Source: a bacterium
GTDB lineage: Bacteria > SZUA-79 > Acidulodesulfobacterales > Acidulodesulfobacteraceae
Direction of reading: 5' to 3'
NCBI GenBank assembly: GCA_021784835.1
Contig: JAJYHI010000131.1
Span: 1 to 12,825 of the forward strand
Length of the DNA: 12,825 nt
The notes beneath the pieces are model-generated. The model searched no databases. It had not been told where the DNA came from and saw only the letters and a list, made by a program, of their open reading frames with translations. The stretch's first letter is position 1, and each line of letters starts with the position of its first letter. The position numbers were made by a program, and so were the translations under genes. Positions 6,155 through 12,340 of this stretch are shown in pieces.

Positions 6155-7177
6155 GTGAATAAAACCTTTATAATTTCGACGTTTTTCGGTTTAATATTTG
6201 TCGTCGTTTTAGTAGTTTTAGTAGGTCCTAAAAATATAATTCAGATGATTGACCGCCTGAATTATGTCGATTTTATTATTTTATTTTTTCTTTCTTATCT
6301 TGCGCTTTTTTTGTCGGCTCTTTCATTTAATAACGCTTTAAACGTATACGATTCTAAAATAGGTTTAATAGATCTTTTAAATATAAAGCTTATAGGATAC
6401 AGCGCGAATTATATAGCGCCTTCAGGTATTTTTGCGGGTTTTATAGGCGGAGACGCCATAATGGCGCTGATGATTAAAAAAAAGACGTCGCTTGATTTTA
6501 AAAGGGGTTTTTCCGCCGGTCTTGCCGCAAAGGTTATAGAATTTGCAATATTTCTTTTATTTATTTATCTTGGGCTTATATTAGGGTTTAAGTACTTTTA
6601 TCTGCCGCCGGAAATATGGTATTTGCTGTTAATTGCGGCGATATTCGTAGGAGTCGTAACCCTTATTTTTTTAATAAATCCGATAATAGACAACAGATTT
6701 TTTACAAAATTTTTAAAATATTTGACGAGATATAAGGTATTAAACAAAGTAATTTTTAAAATACTAAAACATATAAATAATTTTGAAAAAGAACTGCATC
6801 TTTTTTACGTTAAAGGTAAAAAGTATCTATTTTTAAGTCTTTTTTTAAGCATTATAGAAACTGCCGTCCTTATATTTCAAATATGGCTTTTAGTTCATTA
6901 TCTTGGCGTAAATATGGGATTTTCTAAAACGTTATTGGTATTTTCAGTATCCATGCTGGTATTTGCTCTTCCTCTTGCGCCCGGTTCGGCGGGAACATAC
7001 GAACTTTCGCAGGTCGGTCTTTTCGATTTGCTCGGACTCGGTTCAGACGTCGGACTTGCTTTTAGTTTGATAATGAGAGCTATTAATATACTTATGTTGG
7101 CTATATCTTTTTTTCTAGTGCCTCATTACGGTTTTCATTTTTTTAAGAAAAAGGAAGAAGAAAAGGAGACAGTTTGA
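6155..7177 (+). CDS. Flippase-like integral membrane protein (LPG_synthase_TM / UPF0104 family)
   Basis: A 340-residue membrane protein with about eight hydrophobic segments (first at residues 4-23, last near 303-323). It carries the family signatures NYIAPSGIFAGFIGGDAIMA (85-104) and LPLAPGSAGTYE (272-283). The family comprises the membrane part of lysylphosphatidylglycerol synthase (MprF) and stand-alone relatives often found beside glycosyltransferases, where a role in lipid or polyprenyl-phosphate-sugar flipping is proposed. No aminoacyl-transferase domain is attached. The C-terminus is a Lys/Glu-rich tail. The GTG start gives the expected first membrane segment; no Shine-Dalgarno sequence precedes it because the hairpin at 6078-6147 ends 7 nt upstream. 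It overlaps the next gene by 4 nt (TTGA), so the two are translated from one message. Confidence 0.85.
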   Translation: MNKTFIISTFFGLIFVVVLVVLVGPKNIIQMIDRLNYVDFIILFFLSYLALFLSALSFNNALNVYDSKIGLIDLLNIKLIGYSANYIAPSGIFAGFIGGDAIMALMIKKKTSLDFKRGFSAGLAAKVIEFAIFLLFIYLGLILGFKYFYLPPEIWYLLLIAAIFVGVVTLIFLINPIIDNRFFTKFLKYLTRYKVLNKVIFKILKHINNFEKELHLFYVKGKKYLFLSLFLSIIETAVLIFQIWLLVHYLGVNMGFSKTLLVFSVSMLVFALPLAPGSAGTYELSQVGLFDLLGLGSDVGLAFSLIMRAINILMLAISFFLVPHYGFHFFKKKEEEKETV

Positions 7178-8241
7178 AAATAATATATTCTCTATGCAGT
7201 TGGGGGCTCGGTCATGCTACGAGGGGGCTTCCCGTTATAAGGCGTCTCGTAAAAGACGGTCATGAAGTAATTATTTATACTTCTGGAAGAAGCCTTGAAC
7301 TGCTTAAATCCGAAATAGGAAATAACGCAAGATATATTCCTTCCGTTCCTTATCCTTCGCCGTATTCCGATAAAATAGGGTTTGCATTCAGGTTTCTTAA
7401 AACTGCTCCTAAAATATTGGCACTTATTAAAGAAGAAGAAAAAGACGTTGCCAAGATAGCGCAGGAAAACAAAATAGATATTATAATTTCGGATTCTCGG
7501 TTCGGTTCCCACTGCAAGTTTGCGCCGTCGTATCTTCTGTTTCATCAGCTCAGGTTTATCGCACCTTTAAGGCTTCTTCCCGCAGAGATGTTTACGGAAT
7601 ATTATAATCATTTTTTACAGGATAAATTTGAAAAAATAATAGTTCCGGATTATGAGGATAATTCTCTTTCAGGCGATTTATCCCATAATTTAAGATATTT
7701 TAAAAAAGAAAAAGTTGAATATATAGGCATACTTTCGGACTTTGAAAAAATACAGACGGACGAAGATATAGACTATCTTTTTTCTATCTCAGGACCTGAA
7801 CCTACAAGAACTATTCTAGAAGAAAAACTTTTTTCGCAGATAGACTTACTCAAAGGCAATATAGCCGTTTCGCTCGGAAAACCGGGGAAGTTTACGAAAG
7901 AAACCGTCAAAAATGCCGTAGTGTATTCTTTTCTCGAAAAAAAGAGAAGAGACGAACTTATGAACAGGGCTAAAATGGTTGTTTCCAGATCGGGCTACAC
8001 GACTATTATGGACGTAGCGGAAATAGAAAAAAAAGCTTTTTTCATTCCTACGCCCGGACAGACGGAACAGCTTTATCTTGCAAGCCATTTGGAAAAGACA
8101 GGCTTTTTTCATTCGGTTAAGCAAAATAAATTAAAGATTGACATTGATACCAAAGAAGCTTTAAAATATAAAGGTTTCACGCCGCCTTGGAGAACAGGCG
8201 AAAGCGTCGGAAGATTTCTTAAGACGATAGGTATTAATTAG
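7174..8241 (+). CDS. MJ1255/VC2487-type glycosyltransferase (GT-B fold, MurG-like)
   Basis: A 355-residue protein of the conserved MJ1255/VC2487 family, related to UDP-GlcNAc transferases such as MurG. The N-terminal WGLGHATRGLP (10-20) is the glycine loop of this group. In the C-terminal half, ISGPEPTRT (205-213), SRSGYTTIMD (271-280) and IPTPGQTEQ (291-299) fit the nucleotide-sugar site. No membrane segment is visible; it probably acts at the inner face of the membrane. The start is TTG overlapping the preceding stop (TTGA), with GGAG at 7165-7168; the next residues KIIYSLCSWG fit the family N-terminus. Partnership with the flippase-like protein upstream suggests that it builds a lipid-linked glycan or glycolipid. 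The sugar donor and acceptor cannot be read from the sequence. Confidence 0.85.
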   Translation: MKIIYSLCSWGLGHATRGLPVIRRLVKDGHEVIIYTSGRSLELLKSEIGNNARYIPSVPYPSPYSDKIGFAFRFLKTAPKILALIKEEEKDVAKIAQENKIDIIISDSRFGSHCKFAPSYLLFHQLRFIAPLRLLPAEMFTEYYNHFLQDKFEKIIVPDYEDNSLSGDLSHNLRYFKKEKVEYIGILSDFEKIQTDEDIDYLFSISGPEPTRTILEEKLFSQIDLLKGNIAVSLGKPGKFTKETVKNAVVYSFLEKKRRDELMNRAKMVVSRSGYTTIMDVAEIEKKAFFIPTPGQTEQLYLASHLEKTGFFHSVKQNKLKIDIDTKEALKYKGFTPPWRTGESVGRFLKTIGIN

Positions 8242-8305
8242 TTTTATTTGAAATATATATTTTAGGTTATTTTTATTTTTAATTTAATTTAAATTTTTAG
8301 ACTAA

Positions 8306-9052
8306 ATGGTTTCGATAATAATACCTGCTCACGAAGAAGAAAAATACATAGGAATTTCCATAGAAAGGCTTTTAAGCCAGAGCGGGACCGTTTTTTTTAA
8401 AAAAGACGAAAAAAACGATTTAAAATTAAACGATTCTGATAATTTCGAAAATTCCGGAAAAGTTTTATGCGAATTGACCGTCGTGGTTACGCACGGCAAA
8501 GACGATACCGAGGGAGTCGTTGCAAAATACAAAGAAGCCGGCGTTAATCTAATATCGGGAAATTTCAGCGGGGTATCGGAGGCGAGAAATATAGGCGCAG
8601 CTGCTTCCGCCGGCGACGTTTTCTTGTTTTTAGACGCAGACACTCTTTTAAACGACGGTTTTATAAAGAGACTCGACGACTTTAAAAATCAAGCAGATTT
8701 TATAGGAACGTCTAAGCTCCTGCCGGATATTAATACGTTTAAAGCGCGTATTTTTATGTTCTGCAATAATATAGCGCATATAATAACCAAAACCTCTATG
8801 GCTTTAATATTCTGTCACAGGGACGTCTATAAAAAAATAGGCGGATTCGACGAAAGGATGCAGGCAGGCGAAGACCTTAAATTTATAAATTTAGCGGTAA
8901 AAAACAAATTCGGCAGTTTTAAATATCTGGGAGATATAAGCGCCGTTACGTCGATGAGAAGATTTGAAATTAACGGATATCTTAGAACAGCCATAGAATG
9001 GATGGGCGGATATTTTTTTAAACCGCCGGAACATTACGACGTTGTTAGATAA
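8306..9052 (+). CDS. Family 2 glycosyltransferase
   Basis: A 248-residue GT-A (GT2) enzyme. MVSIIIPAHEEEKYI starts the Rossmann-like fold, GVSEARNIGA (89-98) leads to the metal-binding LDADT (109-113), and GGFDERMQAGED (179-190) carries the usual acceptor-side ED. It has no C-terminal membrane segment. Residues about 27-54 (VFFKKDEKNDLKLNDSDNFE and a few more) are a charged, Asn/Asp/Lys-rich insert after the first helix, where most relatives have a short loop. The usual VVDDGSTDGT strand is replaced by VVVTHGKDDTEG. The ATG start fits the fold, but there is no clear Shine-Dalgarno sequence. The gene ends 4 nt before the next start, so the pair is cotranscribed. Substrate unknown. Confidence 0.87.
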   Translation: MVSIIIPAHEEEKYIGISIERLLSQSGTVFFKKDEKNDLKLNDSDNFENSGKVLCELTVVVTHGKDDTEGVVAKYKEAGVNLISGNFSGVSEARNIGAAASAGDVFLFLDADTLLNDGFIKRLDDFKNQADFIGTSKLLPDINTFKARIFMFCNNIAHIITKTSMALIFCHRDVYKKIGGFDERMQAGEDLKFINLAVKNKFGSFKYLGDISAVTSMRRFEINGYLRTAIEWMGGYFFKPPEHYDVVR

Positions 9053-9056
9053 CTAT

Positions 9057-9911
9057 ATGAAAGTATTAGTAGCTATACCGACTTATAACGAAAAAGAAAA
9101 TATAAGCCGGATGTTAAATTCCGTTTTAAGTATCAACGAAACGATAAAAACTGCAACCAATTCCAATACCTTACCTTTAGACGTTAACGTTTTAATAATA
9201 GACGACAATTCCCCAGACGGCACCGCAAAAATCGTTAAAGAATATATTAGTTCGCGCAAGCGGCTAAGCGCAAATGCTGAAGTCAATCCAAACATAAATA
9301 TAAACGAAAGCGTAGATAAAAATACGAACTTAATTCCAAGCAATGCCGTAAATAACGAAGAAAGAGTTTTTATTATAGAACGCGAGAAAAAACTCGGACT
9401 TGGAACGGCTTATGTAGCGGCGTTTAATTTTGCTTTAGACAACGGTTACGACTACGTCGTTACCATAGATTGCGATTTTTCGCACAATCCTGAAGAAATT
9501 GCCGGATTTATCAGCCTTGCGCAATCCGAAAAATGCGGGATGATAGTCGGTTCGCGTTATTTCGGCGGAGTACGGGTAATTAACTGGAGTATGAAAAGAC
9601 TATTAATTTCATATTTTGCAAATATTTATGCAAAATTTATTACCGGCGTTAAAATCACCGATTTGACCGGCGGTTTTAATATGTACGACGTAAACTGCCT
9701 GAAAAAAATAAATTTGGACGGAATAAGTTCGAGAGGTTATGCTTTTCAGATAGAAATGAAATACAGAATGGTAAAAGAGGGCAAATGCAGTTTTAAAGAG
9801 TATCCCATAATATTTTACGAAAGAACTTACGGAAAATCAAAAATGTCTAACGGCATTATTTTTGAAGCTTTTTTTAAAGTCATAAAACTTAGGCTCGGGC
9901 TTTTTAAATAG
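9057..9911 (+). CDS. Polyprenyl-phosphate glycosyltransferase (dolichol-phosphate mannosyltransferase-like, GT2)
   Basis: A 284-residue GT2 enzyme of the DPM1/polyprenol-phosphate mannose synthase group, which moves a sugar from a nucleotide to a polyprenyl phosphate. Seen: VAIPTYNEKENI (5-16), IIDDNSPDGT (47-56), REKKLGLGTAYVAAF (109-123), metal-binding IDCDFSHNPEE (137-147), VGSRYFGG (164-171), ITDLTGGFNMY (200-210) and YERTYGKSKM (254-263). It has no C-terminal membrane helices, like the soluble DPM1 class. Two Asn/Thr/Ser-rich inserts (about 25-42 and 64-101) lengthen it over typical ~240-residue relatives. I chose ATG at 9057, 4 nt after the preceding stop, over the TTG at 9042 because MKVLVAIPTYNE is the usual N-terminus. 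It would supply lipid-linked sugar to the cluster; mannose versus glucose is not decidable. Confidence 0.87.
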   Translation: MKVLVAIPTYNEKENISRMLNSVLSINETIKTATNSNTLPLDVNVLIIDDNSPDGTAKIVKEYISSRKRLSANAEVNPNININESVDKNTNLIPSNAVNNEERVFIIEREKKLGLGTAYVAAFNFALDNGYDYVVTIDCDFSHNPEEIAGFISLAQSEKCGMIVGSRYFGGVRVINWSMKRLLISYFANIYAKFITGVKITDLTGGFNMYDVNCLKKINLDGISSRGYAFQIEMKYRMVKEGKCSFKEYPIIFYERTYGKSKMSNGIIFEAFFKVIKLRLGLFK

Positions 9912-9921
9912 TCCGTAAATA

Positions 9922-9946
9922 ATACTTGACTAATTTAGTCAAGTAT
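9922..9946. promoter_or_regulatory. IscR type-1-like operator
   Basis: A 25-bp inverted repeat: left arm ATACTTGACT (9922-9931), centre AATTT, right arm AGTCAAGTAT (9937-9946); the ten-base arms are exact reverse complements. It agrees at every position with the E. coli IscR type-1 consensus (ATASYYGACT, RWWWY, AGTCRRSTAT). It overlaps the -35 of the promoter for the IscU operon, so binding by an Rrf2/IscR-type [2Fe-2S] repressor should block transcription when clusters are plentiful. No iscR gene is in the window; the regulator must act from elsewhere. Confidence 0.85.
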
Positions 9947-9954
9947 GTTTTAAT
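9926..9954 (+). promoter_or_regulatory. Sigma70-like promoter of the iscU-tusA-nifS-like operon
   Basis: TTGACT (9926-9931) and TTTAAT (9949-9954) are each one base from consensus and 17 bp apart. The -35 lies inside the IscR-type operator. A start near 9961 would give a leader of about 65-70 nt. Confidence 0.65.
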
Positions 9955-10028
9955 CAATATATAAATAAAAACATTTAAAATTATTAATATAAAATATAAA
10001 TAAATTATAAATAAATCGGAGGTATATT

Positions 10029-10475
10029 ATGCCCGTATATTCGGAAAAAGTAATGGATCACTTTCAGAATCCAAGAAACGTAGGAGAAATAGAAAACGCC
10101 GACGGCGTAGGCGAACTCGGAAATCCTACTTGCGGCGATATAATGAAAATATATATTAAAGTCAAGGACGACAAGATTGAAGACGTCAAATTTAAAACTT
10201 TCGGTTGCGGAGCGGCTATAGCAACCAGTTCCATGGTAACGGAATTGGTAAAAGGCAAGACTCTCGAAGAAGCCGAAAAAATATCCAATGAAGCCGTAGC
10301 AGAAGCTTTGGACGGGCTTCCTCCGGTAAAGATGCACTGTTCAAATCTCGCCGCCGATGCGCTTCATCTTGCTATAGAAGATTATAAAGCCAGAAAAGAG
10401 GGCAAAGGACCTATAGGCAGGGTTGAAACGCCGGAACACGACGAAGACGAACACGACCTGCTTGAACAGGCGTAA
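10029..10475 (+). CDS. iscU: Fe-S cluster scaffold protein, IscU/NifU N-terminal type
   Basis: The scaffold on which [2Fe-2S] and [4Fe-4S] clusters are built from persulfide sulfur and iron before transfer to apo-proteins. All three cluster-ligand cysteines are present: C35 and the conserved D37 in GNPTCGDIM, C60 in KTFGCGAAIATSSM, and C104 in KMHCSNLAADAL. The N-terminus PVYSEKVMDHFQNPRNVGEI is typical. Length is 148; residues about 117-148 form a charged tail rich in Glu, Asp and His (VETPEHDEDEHDLLEQA) beyond the usual ~125-130. There is no NifU-type ferredoxin or C-terminal Nfu domain, so it is a stand-alone scaffold. GGAGG (10018-10022) sits 6 nt before the ATG. First gene of the operon under the IscR-type operator, followed by a TusA-family carrier and a NifS homologue. 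The LPPVK motif usual for HscA binding is present (LPPVK, 97-101). Confidence 0.95.
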   Translation: MPVYSEKVMDHFQNPRNVGEIENADGVGELGNPTCGDIMKIYIKVKDDKIEDVKFKTFGCGAAIATSSMVTELVKGKTLEEAEKISNEAVAEALDGLPPVKMHCSNLAADALHLAIEDYKARKEGKGPIGRVETPEHDEDEHDLLEQA

Positions 10476-10547
10476 AACATAAAAATAGGAACCGTTTGTA
10501 AATTTTAAGCGTCAGGTAATATTATATATACGGGTGGTATAATAATT

Positions 10548-10772
10548 ATGGATTACGATTACGAACTCGATACTTTCGGTTTGATGTGTCCAATGCCGAT
10601 TATGGAAGTTGCCGAGGAGTTTAAAAAAATACCGGACGGTTCGGTATTAAAAGTCACGGCGTCCGACGAAGGTATCATAGAAGATTTAAAGAGTTACTGC
10701 AAAAAAACAGGGCATGAATTTCTGTCCTACGAAATTAATTTGCCCGAATACGTAGTTTATGTTAAAAAATAA
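10548..10772 (+). CDS. TusA/SirA/YeeD-family sulfur carrier protein
   Basis: A 74-residue protein with the family CPxP motif, GLMCPMPIMEV (11-21); C14 is the sulfur-carrying cysteine, expected to hold a persulfide. The rest follows the beta-alpha-beta-alpha-beta-beta fold (GSVLKVTASDEGIIEDLKSY). Family members pass sulfane sulfur between a desulfurase or other sulfur source and acceptors in tRNA thiolation, molybdenum cofactor synthesis or sulfur oxidation. Here it lies between an IscU scaffold (72 nt upstream) and a NifS homologue (84 nt downstream), which is not the usual isc order and suggests a part in supplying sulfur to the scaffold. A GGGTGG-like ribosome site precedes the ATG. A second Cys (C52) is present. 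I do not give it the name tusA because several paralogous families share the motif. Confidence 0.9.
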   Translation: MDYDYELDTFGLMCPMPIMEVAEEFKKIPDGSVLKVTASDEGIIEDLKSYCKKTGHEFLSYEINLPEYVVYVKK

Positions 10773-10846
10773 AGACGATAAGATAATATAAATAAAAAAA
10801 TATCATAATATAATAATAATATAGTTTGCTGCATATTTTTAAATTT

Positions 10847-10851
10847 GGAGG
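10847..10851 (+). promoter_or_regulatory. Ribosome binding site that fixes the GTG start
   Basis: GGAGG is 5 nt before GTG 10857. The upstream TTG at 10845 overlaps this ribosome site and so cannot be a good start. Confidence 0.85.
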
Positions 10852-10856
10852 CAAAA

Positions 10857-12041
10857 GTGAAAATAATAAATTTCGACCATTTTGCTGCTACGAAAATGAG
10901 GCAGGAAGTAAAAGATGCAATGGAGCCTTACTTTATGTCCGAATACGGCAATCCTCAAAGCATTCACACCTTAGGCGACGAACCGAGGGAAGCATTATCT
11001 AAAGCCAGACTGCAGGCCGCCGAACTTTTAAATGCTTCAAGCAATGAAGTCATATTTACGGGGAGCGGTTCCGAATCGAACAACCTTGCAATAAAAGGAA
11101 CGGCTTTCGCGAAAATGGATAAAGGCAAACATATAGTCGTTTCTAAAATAGAACATTTCAGCGTTTTAAATTCCGTTAAATCTTTAGCAAAACTGGGTTT
11201 CGAGTTCACCGAAGTTCCCGTCGACAAATACGGTTCGGTCGATCCGCAGGAAGTTAAAAACGCTTTAAGAAAAGATACGATATTAGTAAGTATCGGACAG
11301 GCATCTAACGAGATAGGAACTATTCAGGATATCAAGGAAATTTCAAAAATAGTCCATGAGAACTCCGCTGCGTATATGCATACAGACGCAAATACTTCAT
11401 GCGGTTTTACCGAAACCGACGTTAAGGAACTCGGCGTAGATATGCTTTCTGCCGCACCGCACAGATTTTACGGACCCAAAGGCGTCGGTCTTTTTTATCT
11501 TAAAAAAGGAATACGCATAATGCCTCTTATAGACGGGGGAATTCAGGAATTCGGCCGCAGGGCGGGTACAGAAAACGTGCCGGCCATTGCCGGAGCGGGA
11601 GTCGCATGCGAACTTGCCAAAAAAGAGCTGAAGGACAGGACGTCTTATCTTCTGCCGATTCAAAAAACCATCAAAGAAGGCGTGCTTAACAGCCTTGACG
11701 AAGTTTATTTAAACGGTCATCCGGAAAAAAGACTTCCAAACAATCTCAATTTTGTCGTAAAATACATAGAGGGCGAGTCGATGCTTATGTGGCTCAACAA
11801 TAATGGGATTATGGTCGCTAGCGGTTCTGCATGCACGTCTAAAATATTAAAATCTTCGCACGTATTAAGCGCAATCGGAGTCGACGCCGCTCTTGCTCAA
11901 GGCTCTCTTTTAATATCCCTCGGCGAGGACAATACCATAGAAGATGCGCAATATTTCGTAAAAGAACTTCCCGCCGTAGTTGAAAAATTAAGGAAAATGT
12001 CTCCTCTTTACGAAGAAGTTATGAGACAGAATAAAAAGTAA
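10857..12041 (+). CDS. NifS/IscS-family cysteine desulfurase homologue lacking the PLP lysine
   Basis: 394 residues of the fold-type I NifS/IscS family along the whole length: FDHFAAT (6-12), GNPQSIHTLG (31-40), TGSGSESNNLAIKG (68-81), EHFSVL (99-104), ASNEIGTIQDI (149-159), GRRAGTEN (233-240). Normal members take sulfur from cysteine as an enzyme persulfide and pass it to IscU or TusA. The mobile-loop Cys is kept (C326 in ASGSACTS), as are H100 and D177. Three key residues are not: the Schiff-base Lys of S-x-HK-x-YGPKG is Arg (R203, PHRFYGPKG), the PLP-contacting Gln of DAxQ is Thr (T180, DANTSCG), and the substrate-carboxylate Arg of SIRFSLG is Leu (L352, SLLISLG). So classical PLP chemistry is not expected; a persulfide relay or scaffold partner is inferred. 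GTG start chosen from GGAGG at 10847-10851. Third gene of the operon. Confidence 0.88.
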   Translation: MKIINFDHFAATKMRQEVKDAMEPYFMSEYGNPQSIHTLGDEPREALSKARLQAAELLNASSNEVIFTGSGSESNNLAIKGTAFAKMDKGKHIVVSKIEHFSVLNSVKSLAKLGFEFTEVPVDKYGSVDPQEVKNALRKDTILVSIGQASNEIGTIQDIKEISKIVHENSAAYMHTDANTSCGFTETDVKELGVDMLSAAPHRFYGPKGVGLFYLKKGIRIMPLIDGGIQEFGRRAGTENVPAIAGAGVACELAKKELKDRTSYLLPIQKTIKEGVLNSLDEVYLNGHPEKRLPNNLNFVVKYIEGESMLMWLNNNGIMVASGSACTSKILKSSHVLSAIGVDAALAQGSLLISLGEDNTIEDAQYFVKELPAVVEKLRKMSPLYEEVMRQNKK

Positions 12042-12048
12042 AATATTG

Positions 12049-12054
12049 TATAAT
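12049..12054 (+). promoter_or_regulatory. -10 element for the tRNA-Val gene
   Basis: A perfect TATAAT lies 6 nt before the tRNA 5' end and begins 7 nt after the NifS-like stop codon; the -35 would fall within the coding end and is weak. Confidence 0.5.
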
Positions 12055-12059
12055 AAACA

Positions 12060-12134
12060 GGGCGCGTAACTCAGGGGTAGAGTGTTACCTTCACACGGTA
12101 GAAGCCGCAGGTTCGAGACCTGCCGCGCCCACCA
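12060..12134 (+). tRNA. tRNA-Val (anticodon CAC)
   Basis: A full cloverleaf of 75 nt, CCA included. Acceptor GGGCGCG (12060-12066) pairs perfectly with CGCGCCC (12124-12130), followed by discriminator A and encoded CCA. D-stem ACTC/GAGT, anticodon stem TTACC/GGTAG, loop TTCACAC with anticodon CAC (reads GTG, valine), short variable region, and T-arm GCAGG-TTCGAGA-CCTGC. It lies 18 nt after the NifS-like gene and is unrelated to it in function. No clear terminator follows; the next T-run (GAGTTTTT) has no stem. Confidence 0.96.
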
Positions 12135-12230
12135 CGAGTTTTTCCTACTAATTTCTTCCGCTTTATTGAACCGTTTTGATAATAAAAAATCAAACGTCAG
12201 CGTCTTCCTAAATGGAACGTTATAACTATG

Positions 12231-12258
12231 TTGATTAAAATTAGTTTAATGATATAAT
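12231..12258 (+). promoter_or_regulatory. Candidate promoter for the PAS-domain gene
   Basis: TTGATT (12231-12236) and TATAAT (12253-12258), spaced 16 bp, about 80 nt before the ATG. In such A+T-rich sequence chance matches are common. Confidence 0.4.
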
Positions 12259-12340
12259 AAGAAATAATAAAAAAATAATAAAAATAATTTTTATTACATA
12301 TTTTATTGTGTTCTATTGTTAATTTTAATTAACGTAATTT

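Noticed and set aside
6078..6160. Hairpin as an intrinsic terminator
   Set aside because: No T-run follows the stem on either strand; on the plus strand it is followed by A residues.
7192..7545. Minus-strand frames opposite the MJ1255-type glycosyltransferase (also 7846-8124)
   Set aside because: They have no recognisable domain and mirror the codon pattern of the real gene.
9042..9059. TTG start at 9042 for the polyprenyl-phosphate glycosyltransferase
   Set aside because: It would overlap the preceding gene and add LDNY before the typical MKVLVAIPTYNE; ATG 9057 is a better start.
10845..10859. TTG start at 10845 for the NifS-like gene
   Set aside because: This TTG overlaps the GGAGG ribosome site; GTG 10857 sits 5 nt after that site and gives the family N-terminus MKIINFDH.
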